64,000 bases of DNA from G958295645 sp965242735 (GTDB lineage: Bacteria > Gemmatimonadota > Gemmatimonadetes > Longimicrobiales > Gaopeijiaceae). Below the pieces are notes generated by a model, which had not been told where the DNA came from, ran no database searches, and saw only the letters and a program-made list of their open reading frames with translations. Of this stretch, positions 1 through 12,000 are shown one piece after another. The position numbers and the translations under genes are program-made. Where the stretch lies: NCBI GenBank assembly GCA_965242735.1, contig OZ251497.1, positions 1,922,001 through 1,986,000 on the forward strand, in the 5' to 3' direction. The first letter of the stretch is position 1; each line of letters opens with the position of its first letter.

Positions 1-3000
1 CGGCGCGATCTCCAGCACGCCGCTCGTCACCGCAACCGAGGCCACCTCCGACGCCGACGACTCGACTGCATAGGCCAGAACATCGCCGTCCGGGTCGCGG
101 AAGTAGGCACTTAGTTCCTGCTGCGCCGGGGCCCCGCCCACCTCGAGCCGCTGAGACGGGACCGAGCCCACCGCTTCCGGCGCCTCGTTGACGTCCAGCA
201 CAGCAACCGTCGCGCCCGCTTCGGCCGTCAGCCCGCCCTCGTCGGTCGCCCGCAACCCAAGCTCGAACGTCGGCGAACCGGACTCGTAGTCCTCGCCGCC
301 GCCCACGTAGCGCACCTCGCCGCTCGAGGCGTCCACTTCGAACAATCCGCCGCCGCCCGACACGAGGCTGTAGGCCAACACGTCGCCCGCGTCGACGTCG
401 GACGCCTCGACGACACCGACCACCACCGGGCCGGCCTGGTTCTCGGCCAGCTCGAACGCCCAGCTGTCCTGCGCGAACGAAGGCGCCTCGTTGACGTCGG
501 TGACCGTCACGACGACATCGGCCCGCGCCGACAAGCTGTCCCCGTCGGTCGCCTCGACGACAAGTGCGTGCTCGACCGGTCCCGTCTCGTAGTCTTCTCC
601 GTCGCCCGCGTAGCGGACCTCGCCGCTCGACGCGTCGACCGCGAACAGTCCGTCGCCCTCAGGCACCAGGCGGTACGACACCGCATCCCCGTCGTCCGGA
701 TCCGACGCCTCGACCGTGCCCAGCACGACGGGGCCCGGCGTGTTCTCGGCCAGCTCGAACGCCCAGCTGTCCTGGCCGAACCACGGCGCCTCGCCCACGT
801 CGGCGACGGTCACCGTCGCGGCCGCCGTGGTCTGCAACCCGCCCTTGTCGATCGCTTCGACGACCAGCTCGTGCACGCCGACAACCGACTCGTAGTCCTC
901 GCCGCCGCCGACGTAGCGGACCTCGCCGCTCGACGCGTCCACCGCGAACAGTCCGCCGCCCCCCGACGCCAAGCGGTACGACACTGCATCCCCCTCGTCC
1001 GGATCCGACGCCTCGACCGTGCCCAGCACGACAGGGCCGGGCGTGTTCTCGGCCAGCTCGAACGCCCAGCTGTCCTGCGCGAACGAAGGCACTTCGTTCA
1101 CGTTCGTCACCGATACGACGATCTCGGCCTCCGACCATCGCCTGCTCACATCCATCGCCGCGGCGACCAACACGTGCTCGTCGGGCTTCGACTCATGATC
1201 TTCGCCGCCGCCCATGTACCGCACCTCGCCAGTCTTCTGGTCGACGTCGAACAGGCCGCCGCCGTCCTTGGACAGCACGTAGGTTATCCGATAGTCGCCT
1301 TCGTCCGGGTCCACAGCCTTGATCGTGCCCAGCACGACGGGACCGGCCATGTTCTCGGCCAGCTCAAAGGCGTAGCTGGACTTCTCGAACTCCGGCGGGC
1401 GGCCCGGAGGCCGAGGCTTCCTTCCGCCGCCGTCTACTGGGCGGCTGGGATCGTTCGCGAACGCGTGGCTGCCCAGCGACAGCGCCGCCGCCGTCGAACC
1501 GTCGGCCGCCGACACGATCTCACCGCCATTGAGGTCGAGCGCGCCCGCAGGAAGCCCGATCCCGTTCGGCGCACGGTCGCCGGAGCGCACTTGGTAGCTG
1601 AACTCGACGCGGCGGCCGCTCGCCGACGCCAGTTCGGCGCGCGCCGTGCTCGAGCCGATGGACAGCGCCAGTTGCGGACGGCCCGCCACGAGCACAGGAC
1701 GGTCGAACACGATCGCCAACTCTATGACCTCGCCCGAGCGCCAGTGGCCTGACTCGCCCGGCATGCTCACCTCGACGTCCGCCACGACCGGCGGCGAGAC
1801 GACGCTGCCGTCCACGACATGGCCGGCCAAGTTCGACCGCGCGTGGCTGCCCAGCGACAGCCCCGCAACGGCCGTGCCCCCATGCAGCGTGATGGCCCCG
1901 CCGTTGAGCGCCAGCGCGCCCGCGTCCACGCCGATCCCGTCAGCGTCGGCATCCGACGCCTGGACCACATACGCGAACTCCAAGACTTCGCCCAGCATCG
2001 CGGCGCTGGCGCCTGCGCCGTAGCCGACGACGCGCACGAAGCGCGCCATGCGGCTCTCGGCGCCGATCGTCAGAGCTAGTTCGGGCGTGCCCGTCACCAC
2101 CACCGCGCGGTCGAAGCGCACGTGCACGCGGATCGTCTCGCCCCGCTCGTAGGCGCCGCCGATCGGCGTGCTCGCCGGCGTCACGCCCGCCACGGCCGGC
2201 ACCGCCTCGACGCTCCCGTCCACAAGGTGGCCGGCAACGTTCGACAGCGCGTGCGCGCCCAATGCCAGCGCGGCCGCCGCAGAACCGCCCGCAATCGTGA
2301 TGGCGCCGCCGTTCAAGCTCAGCGCGTCCGCCGCGACGCTCACGCCGTCGGCGTCGGTGTCGGTCGCCGCCACGACGTAGCCGAACGTCAGCTCGGGCGT
2401 GCCGCTACCGCTCGCGTATGCCGCCGGGCGCGTCGCGGTTCCGATCCCCAGCGCCAGCTGCGGCGTGCCCGTCACGGTCACCGGACGGCCGAACGTCACT
2501 GCCACTGCGACGCGCTCGCTCAACGCGTAGGTCGCGCCGGTTGCCGGCGACGAGCGCATCCGCACGCCCGTCACGACCGGCGCATCCTCTTGAGCGCCCG
2601 CCACGGCGTGGCCGCGGGCGTTCGCAATCGCGTGGCCGCCCAGCGACAGCGCCGCCGCCGCAGAACCGCCCGCCACGACCAGCGTGCCGCCGTTGAGCGA
2701 CAGTGCGCCGGCGGACATGCCGATGCCGTTCGCGTCGGCGTCGGACGCCTGCACCAAGTACGCGAACTCGAGCTCGGCGGTGCCGCTCCCTCCTGCGTAC
2801 GCTGCTTGGCGTGTCTGGCTGCCGATCGTCAGCGCCAGTTGCGGCACGTCCGTCACGGCAACCGCGCGGTCGAAGCGCACCGCCACGCGGATCTCTTCGC
2901 CCAGGCCGTACGCGCGGCCGTTCGACGGCCGACTCGCCATGCGCACGCCCGCCACGACGGGCGAGCCCTCGACGCTGCCGTCCACCTTGTGCGCCGACGC

Positions 3001-6000
3001 GTTCGCAATCGTGTTCGAGCCCAAGCCCAGGCCTGCGGCCGTCGAGCCGTCGCGCGCATCGACAATCGTGCCGCCGTTGAGCGCCAACGCGCTGGCGCCC
3101 ACGCTGATGCCGTCGGTGTCCGCGTCGCCCGCCGCAACGACGTACGCGAACCGCAACGCGGTCGTGCCGCTCCCGCTCGCGTAGCCGGCTTGGCGCGCCG
3201 CAGACCCGATGCCCACCGCCAGTTGGGGCGTCCCTGTCACGACGACCGGCCGCTCGAACGCGACCTCGACCTCGACGCGCTCGCTCAATCCGTACGTGTC
3301 GCCGCTCGCAGGCGCGCTCGTCAGCCTTGCGCCGCTTGGCGACGACGCCGTGAACGTGCCGCCCGCCACCTTGTGGCTCGCGCTGTTCGATATCGCGTGT
3401 CCGCCCAGGCTCAGCACCGCATCCACCGCGCCGGACCACGCCTTGATCGTCCCGCCGTTGAGCGACAGCGCGGCCGCGCCGATGCTCAAGCCGTCGGCGT
3501 CCGCGTCACCGCTCGCCACCACGTACCGGAAAGCCAACGCCTCCGTGCCGCTCCCGTCCGCGTAGTCGGCCTGCCGCGTCGCAGACCCGATGCCAAGGGC
3601 CAGCGACGGCGTGCCCGTCGCACGCACCGCCTTGTTGAACGTCACCGTCACGACGATCTCGTCGCCGCGCTCGAACGTCATGCCCACTGGCGGCGGGGCG
3701 ATGCTCACGCTCATCACGCCGGGCGGGCCGCGCGTCGCGTCCACGCGGTGGCCTGCCGCATTCGCGATCGCGTGCGTGCCCAGGCCCAGGCCTGCCGCCG
3801 TCGTGCCGTCGCGGCCGTCGGCGACTGCGCCGCCGTTGAGCGCCAGCGCACCCGCGGCGACGCCGATGCCGTCCGTGTCCGCGTCGCCCGCGGCGACCGT
3901 GTACGCGAACGTCAGGGTCTTCGTGCCGGTTCCGCTCGCGTAGTCCGCTTGGCGGGTTTCCGTGCCGACCGTCAGCGCCAACTGCGGCACGCCCGTCACG
4001 GTGATCGTGCGCGGGAACATCACCGCAACCTCGATGCGCTCGCCCAGGCCGTATGTCCCGCTCGACGCCGGTGCGGTCGTGATCGTCACCGCGTCCGGCG
4101 ACGACGCCGTGAACGTCCCGCCCGCGACCTTGTGGTTCGTGCTGTTCGCGATCGCGTGCGCGCCCAGGCTCAACTGCGCGTCCACCGTTCCGCCCGACAC
4201 GTCGACCGTGCCGCCGTTGAGCGCCAGCGCGCTCGCGCCGATGCTGATGCCGTCGGCGTCAACGTCCGCTTGAACCACCAAGTAGCGGAACACCAGCGAG
4301 GCCGTGCCGCCGCCGCTCGCGTAGTTGGCCTGCTTCGTCGCAGAGCCTATCGCGAGCGCCAGCTGCGGCGCGCCCGTCACGTCCACGGCCTTGTTGAACG
4401 TCACCGTCGCAACCACCGTGTCGCCGCGCTCGAACGTGTCGCCGACCGGCGGCGCGCCGATCGACACGCCCGCCACGCCCGGCGGGCCGCGGCTTCCGTC
4501 CACCTTATGCGCCGAAGCGTCGCGAATCGCGTGCGCGCCCAGCGCCAAGCCAGCCGCCGTCGATCCGTCGCGGGCGTCGTTGATCGTGCCGCCGTTGAGC
4601 CCCAGTGCCCCCGACCCGATGCTCAGTCCGTTCGCGTCGCTGTCCGACAGCGTCACGGCATAGCGGAACGCCAGCGTCGGCGTGCCGGTGCCTCGGACAT
4701 AGACCGCTTGCCGCGTCTCGGTCCCGATTGTCAGCGCCAGTTGCGGCGTGCCCGAAACGCCCACGGCGCGCACGAACGTCACCTCGACCTCGATCTGCTC
4801 GCTCAGTCCGTAGGTGCTGTCGCTCGCCGGGGCGCTGGCAATCGCCACGCCCGACACCGACGCCGCCGAGAACGTGGCGCCCGACACGCGCAAGCCCGCC
4901 GAATTGCTGAACGCTTGGCGCTCCAGACTCAGCAGCGCGTCCGTCGTGCCGCCCGCCACGTCGATCGCGCCGGCGTTGAGCGCCAAGGCGTTTGAGCTGA
5001 TGCTGATGCCGTCCGCGTCCGCGTCGCCCGACACCACCACGTACCGGAAGATCAAAGAGGCCGTGCCCGTGCCGCTGGCGTAGCTCGCTTGCTTCGTCGC
5101 GCTGCCAATCGACAGCGCCAGTTGCGGCGTGCCTGAAACGTCCACCGCCTTGTTGAACGTCACCGTCGCAACAATCGTGTCGCCGCGCTCGAACGTCGTG
5201 CTCACCGGCGGCGCAGCCACCGACAGGCCGACGACGCCCGGCGGCCCCTGGCTGCCGGCCACCTTGTGCGCCGCTGCGTTCGCGATCGCGTGCGTGCCGA
5301 GGCCGAGGCTGGCCGGCGTCGCGCCCGGCCGCACGTCAGCGATCGCGCCGCCGTTCAGCGTCAGCGCGCTCCCGGCGATGCTGATGCCGTCCGCGTCCGC
5401 GTCCTCCGGGCGAACCGAATACCCGAACGCCAGCGTGTCCGCCGTGCTCGACGCGGACTCGTAGCCCGCTTGGCGCGTCGCGCTCCCGATCGACAGCGCC
5501 AGCAGCGGCGCGCCCGTCACCATCACGGGACGGCTAAACGCCACCTTCACCTCGATCGACTCGCCCAGCTGGTACGTCTGGCCGCTCGACGGCGCGCTCG
5601 ACACCATGACGCCGCTCACCGCAGGCGTCGTGAACGTCCCCGTCACCTTGTGGCCCGCGCTGTTGCTCACCGCTGCCGCGCTCGGCAACGCCAGCGTCGC
5701 GTCCAGCGTGCCGCCCGCCACTTTGATCGTTCCGCCGCTCAGCGCCAGTGCGCTCGTGCCGATGCTGATGCCGTCCGAATCGGCGTCGTTGGCCGCCACC
5801 ACGTACCCGAACACCAGCGTGTCCGTGCCCGTCCCGCTCGCGTAGGCAGCCTGCCGCGTCGGCGCCCCGATCGCGAGCGCTAGCTGCGGCGTGCCCGTCA
5901 CGTCCACCGACCGGTTGAACACCAACGACACTTCGATCGTCTCGCCCCGCTCGAACGTGTCGCCCACCGTGGGCGAATTGATCGACAGAGACGTAACGCC

Positions 6001-9000
6001 GGGCGGGCCGCGATTGCCGTCCACCTTGTGCGCCGCCGCGTCGGCGATCGCGTTCGCGCCCAGTCCCAGGCTCGCCGCCGCGCCCGTGCCGCCGCGCGCA
6101 TCGGAAATCGTACCGCCGTTCAGCGCCAGGGCGCTCGCGCCGATGCTCAGCCCGTCCGTGTCCGCGTCGGTGGCCGTCACCGTGTATCGGAACGTCAGCG
6201 CGTTCGAGCCCGTGCCGCTCGTGTAGGCCGCATGCCGCGCCGTGCTGCCGATCGTCAGCGCCAGTTGCGGCGCGCCCGTCACCGTGACCCGCCGCGTGAA
6301 CGAAACCTCCACATCGATCTGTTCCGTCCGCCCGTACGTGCTGTCGCTCGACGGCTCGCTCGTGACGGCCACTGCGCTCACCGACGCCGCCGTGAACGTG
6401 CCACCCGCCACCTTGTGGTTGGCGCTGTTGACAATCGCGCTCGCGCCCAGGCCCAGCACCGCATCCGTCGTGCCACCGGACACGTCGATCGTCCCGCCGT
6501 TCAGACCGAGCGCGTCGGCCGCGATGCTGATGCCGTCGGTGTCCGCGTCCGACGACTGGACCGTGTAGCGGAAGACGAGCGCCGTCGTGCCCGTGCCGCT
6601 CGCGTAGTCGGCCTGCCTCGTCGCAGAGCCGATGGTCAGCGCCAGCTGCGGCGTGCCCGTGACGTCCACCGCCTTGTTGAACGTCACCGTGACTTCGATC
6701 TGCTCCCCGCGCTCGAACGTGTCGCTCACGTCTGGCGAGCCGATGACCAACCCGCTCACGCCGGGCGGCCCTTGGTTGCCGTCCACCTTGTGGGCCGCGT
6801 CGTTGGCGATCGCGTTCGAGCCCAGACCCAAACCCGCCGCCGTCGACCCGTCCCTGGCGTCGGCAATCGCACCGCCGTTCAAGGCCAGCGCGCTCGTCCC
6901 AATGCCGATGCCGTCCGAATCGGCGTCGCCTATCACGACCGTGTAGCTGAACGTCAGCGTCTTCGTGCCGGCGCCACTGGCGTAGTCCGCTTGGCGCGTC
7001 TGCGAACCCACCGTCAGCGCGAGTTGCGGCACGCCCGTCACCGCGACCGCGCGCGCGAACGCTACCTCCACCTTGATCCGCTCGCCCAAACCATAGGTGT
7101 CGCCGGTGCCGGGGCTGCTCGCGAATCCGACGCCCGTCACCGACGAGGCGGTGAAGGAGCCGCCCGCCACCTTGTGGCCGGCGCTGTTGGACACCGCATG
7201 CGCGCCAAGGTCCAGCACGGCGTCGGTTGTCCCGCCCGCCACGTCGATCGTCCCGCCGTTGAGCGACAGAGCGTCCGCGCCGATGCTGACCCCGTCGGTG
7301 TCCACATCCGCCTGAACCACCAAGTAGCGGAACTGCAGCGAGACCGTGCCGCTGCCGCTCGCGTAGGCCGCCTGCTTCGTCGCGCTGCCGATCGACAGCG
7401 CCAGCTGCGGCGTGCCCGTCACGTCCACCGCCTTGTTGAACGTCACCGTCGCGATCACGGTGTCGCCGCGCTCGAAGGTGTCGCTCACGTCCGGCGAACC
7501 GATCAACAATCCGCTCACCCCCGGCGGGCCCTGGCTGCCGTCCACCTTGTGCGCCGCCGCGTCCGCGATGGCGTTGGAGCCCAGCCCCAGATTGGCCGCC
7601 GTCGTGCCGTCGCGAGCGTCGGCAACCGTCCCGCCGTTCAATGTCAGCGCGCCGGCCCCGACGGCGATTCCATTCGCGTCCGCGTCGCCGGCCACCACGA
7701 CATAGCCGAATACGAGCGACCTTGTGCCCGTGCCGCTGGCGTAGTCCGCCTGCCGCGTCTGGGCACCGATCTCCAGCGCCAGTTGCGGCGTGCCCGTCAC
7801 GTCCACCGCGCGGTTGAAGGTGAGCGTCACCTCGATCCGCTCGCTCAAGCCGTAGGTGGAAGCGCCTGCCGGCGTGCTGGTGATCGACGCTCCGCTCACC
7901 TCGGCCGCCGTGAACGTGCCGCCCGCCACCTTGTGGCCCGCGCTGTTCGTCACGGCCGCCCCGCCCAAACCCAGCACGGCGTCCGTCGTGCCGCCCGCCA
8001 CGTCGATCGTCCCGCCGTTCAGGCCGAGCGCGTCGGCCGCGATGCTCAGCCCGTCCGGGTCCGCGTCGCCCGAGGCCACCACGTAGCGGAACACCAGTTC
8101 GGTCGTGCCCGTGCCGCTCGCGTAGGCCGCCTGCCTCGTCGCGCTGCCGATCGCCAGCGCCAGCTGCGGCGCGCCCGTCACGTCCACCGCCTTGTTGAAC
8201 GTCACCGTCGCGACAATCGTGTCGCCCCGTTCGAACGTGTCGCCCACCGGCGGCAAACCGATCGTCACGGCGCTCACGCCCGGCGGGCCCTGGCTGCCGT
8301 CCACCTTGTGCGCCGCGTCGTTCGCGATGGCGTGCGCGCCCAAGCCCAAGCTCGCCGCCGTCGATCCGTCGCGGGCGTCGGCAATCGCGCCGCCGTTCAA
8401 GGCCAGCGCCGCGGCGCCGATGCCGAGCCCGTCCATGTCCGTGTCCGACGCCACCACCGTGTAGCCGAAGACGAGCGCCTTCGTCCCCGTGCCCGAAGCG
8501 TAGGTCGCCTGCCGCGTCTGCGAGCCCATCGTCAACGCCAGCAGCGGCGTGCCCGTCACGCTCACGCGGCGGCTGAACGTCACCGTCGCTTCGATCCGCT
8601 CGCCCAAGACGTACGTGCTGTCGCCCGCCGCCGGGCTGCTCGACACTGCCACCCCGCTCACCGAGGTCGCTGTAAGCGTGCCGCCCGCCACCTTGTGGCC
8701 CGCGCTGTTGGTCACGGCCGCCCCGCCTAGACCCAGCACGGCGTCCGTCGTGCCGCCCGCCACGTCGATCGTCCCGCCGTTCAGGCCGAGCGCGTCGGCC
8801 GCGATGCTGATCCCGTCCGCGTCCGCGTCGCCCGACACGACCACGTACCGGAACACCAGCTCGGCCGTGCCCGTGCCACTCGCGTAGGCCGCTTGCTTCG
8901 TCGCGCTGCCGATCGCCAGCGCCAACTGCGGCGCGCCCGTCACGTCCACCGCCTTGTTGAACGTCACCGTCGTGATCACGGTGTCGCCGCGCTCGAACGT

Positions 9001-12000
9001 GTCGCCCACCGGCGGCGAACCGATCGACACGGCGCTCACGCCCGGCGGGCCTTGGCTGCCGTCCACCTTGTGCGCCGCGTCGTTCGCGATCGCGTTCGCG
9101 CCCAAGCCCAGGCTTGCCGCCGTCGCTCCGTCGCGGGCGTCCGCAATCGCGCCGCCGTTCAAGGCCAGCGCCGCGGCCCCGATGCTGATCCCGTCCATGT
9201 CGGCATCCGCCGCGACCACCGTGTAGCCGAAGACGAGCGCCGTCGAGCCTGTTCCCGACGCGTAAGCCGCCTGCCGGGTCCGCGAGCCTATCGTCAACGC
9301 CAGCCGCGGCGTGCCCGTCACGCTCACGCGGCGGCTGAACGTCACCGTCGCTTCGATCCGCTCGCCCAGGACGTACGTGCTGTCGCCCGCCGCCGGAGCG
9401 CTCGACACCGCCACCCCGCTCACCGACGCCGCCGTGAACGTGCCGCCCGCCACCTTGTGGCCCGCGCTGTTCACGATCGCATGGCTGTCCAGCCCCAGAA
9501 CCGCGTCCACAGTCCCGCCCGCCACGTCGATCGTCCCGCCGTTCAGTGCCAGCGCGTCCGCTGCGATGCTTAACCCGTCCGCGTCCGCGTCGCCCGACGC
9601 CACCATGTAGCGGAACACCAGTTCGGTCGTGCCCGTGCCGCTCGCGTAGGCCCCCTGCTTCGTCGCGCTGCCGATCGCCAGCGCCAGCTGCGGCGCGCCC
9701 GTCACGTCCACCGCCTTGTTGAACGTCACCGTCGCGACAATGGTGTCGCCCCGTTCGAACGTGTCACCCACTGGTGGCGAACCGATCGTCACGGCGCTCA
9801 CGCCCGGCGGGCCCTGGCTGCCGTCCACCTTGTGCGCCGCGTCGTTCGCGATCGCGTGCGCGCCCAAGCCCAAGCTGGCCGCCGTCGCTCCGTCGCGGGC
9901 GTCCGCAATCGCGCCGCCGTTCAAGGCCAGCGCCGCGGCGCCGATGCCGATCCCGTCCGCGTCCGTGTCCGACGCCACCACCGTGTAGCCGAAGACGAGC
10001 GACGTCGTCCCCGTGCCCGATGCGTAGTCCGCCTGCACCGTGTCGGCTCCGACGAACAACGCCAATCGCGGCGTGCCCGTCACGCTCACGCGGCGGCTGA
10101 ACGTCACCGTCGCTTCGATCCGCTCGCCCAAACCGTACGTGCTGTCGCCCGCCGCCGGGCTGCTCGACATCGCCACTCCGCTCACCGACGACGCCGTGAA
10201 CGTGCCGCCCGCCACCTTGTGGCCCGCGCTGTTTACAATCGCGTGGCTGTCCAGCCCCAAAGCCGCGTCCACAGTCCCGCCCGCCACGTCGATCGTCCCG
10301 CCGTTCAGCGCCAGCGCGCCGGCCGCGATGCTGATCCCGTCCGCGTCCGCGTCGCCCGACGCCACCACGTAGCGGAACACCAGCTCGGCCGTGCCCGTGC
10401 CGCTGGCGTACGCCGCTTGCCTCGTCGCGCTGCCGATCGCCAGCGCCAGCTGCGGCGCGCCCGTCACGTCCACCGCCTTGTTGAACGTCACCGTCGTGAT
10501 CACGGTGTCGCCGCGCTCGAAGGTGTCGCCCACCGGCGGCGAACCGATCGACACGGCGCTCACGCCCGGCGGGCCCTGGCTGCCGGCCACCTTGTGCGCC
10601 GCGTCGTTCGCGATCGCGTGCGCGCCCAAGCCCAGGCTTGCCGCCGTCGCTCCGTCGCGAGCGTCGGCGATCGCGCCGCCGTTCAAGGTCAGCGCCGCGG
10701 CGCCGATGCCGATCCCGTCCGCGTCCGTGTCCGACGCCACCACCGTGTAGCCGAACGCCAGCGCCTTCGTCCCCGTGCCGGACGCGTAGTCCGCCTGCAC
10801 CGTGTCGGTGCCGACAAACAACGCCAATCGCGGCGTGCCCGTCACGCTCACGCGGCGGCTGAACGTCACCGTCGCTTCGATCCGCTCGCCCAGACCGTAA
10901 GTGCTGTCGCCCGCCGCTGGAGCGCTCGACACCGCCACCCCGCTCACCGACGCCGCCGTGAACGTGCCGCCCGCCACCTTGTGGCCCGCGCTGTTTACAA
11001 TCGCGTGGCTGTCCAGCCCCAAAGCCGCGTCCACAGTCCCGCCCGCCACGTCGATCGTCCCGCCGTTCAGGGACAGCGCGTCGGCCGCGATGCTCAACCC
11101 GTCCGCGTCCGCGTCGCCCGACGCCACCACGTAGCGGAAAACCAGCTCGGCCGTGCCCGTGCCGCTAGCGTACGCCGCTTGCTTCGTCGTGCTGCCGATC
11201 GCCAGCGCCAGCTGCGGCGCGCCCGTCACGTCCACCGCCTTGTTGAACGTCACCGTCGCGACAATCGTGTCGCCCCGTTCGAACGTGTCGCCCACTGGCG
11301 GCGAACCGATCGACACGGCGCTCACCCCCGGCGGGCCTTGGCTGCCGTCCACCTTGTGCGCCGCGTCGTTCGCGATCGCGTGCGCGCCCAAGCTCAAGCT
11401 CGCCGCCGTGCTGGCACCCGCCAGCGTGATCGTCCCTCCGTTCAGGGACAGCGCGCTCGCCCCGACGCTGATCCCGTCGACATCCGTGTCGGACGACTGA
11501 ACCGCGTAGCTGAACTCCAGCCGTTCCGTGTCCGTGCCGGAAGCGTAGCTGGCTTGTCTCGTTTGCGACCCCACTGTCAGCGCCAGCCGCGGCGTGCCCG
11601 TCACCGCCACGCCACGGCTGAATCGCACCTGCACACGAATATTCTCCGACAGCTCGTACGTGTCCCCGCTGGCGGGTCGGCTGGCGATCACGACGCCGCG
11701 CACTTCGGGCGCCGACGTCCGGCTGCCGTCCACCTTGGTGTCAGCGTCGGGGGGCGTCCCGGCATGCGCGATGCTAGCGTCCGTCTGCGTGCCCCTAATT
11801 CTGATCGTGCCGCCGTTCAGGCGTAATGCGTTCGCCGGGATGTGAATCCCGTTTTCGTCTCTGTCCGACGACTGCACGAAGTACGAGAAATACAATACGA
11901 TTGCGGTCGTGTTGGCAGTCTCTATCGCATCGTAGTTCGCATAACGCGTTTGCCCTCCGACGACAATGGCCATCTGGGGCGTGCCGGTGACTTCCAACGG

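Noticed and set aside
2122..11826. Very long plus-strand open frames (957, 900 and 664 codons) rich in Arg, His and Ala
   Set aside because: They are antisense to the repeat gene. Their composition (RRARHARR-type) is the shadow of GC-rich codons, while the minus frame gives coherent SWM-like domains throughout.
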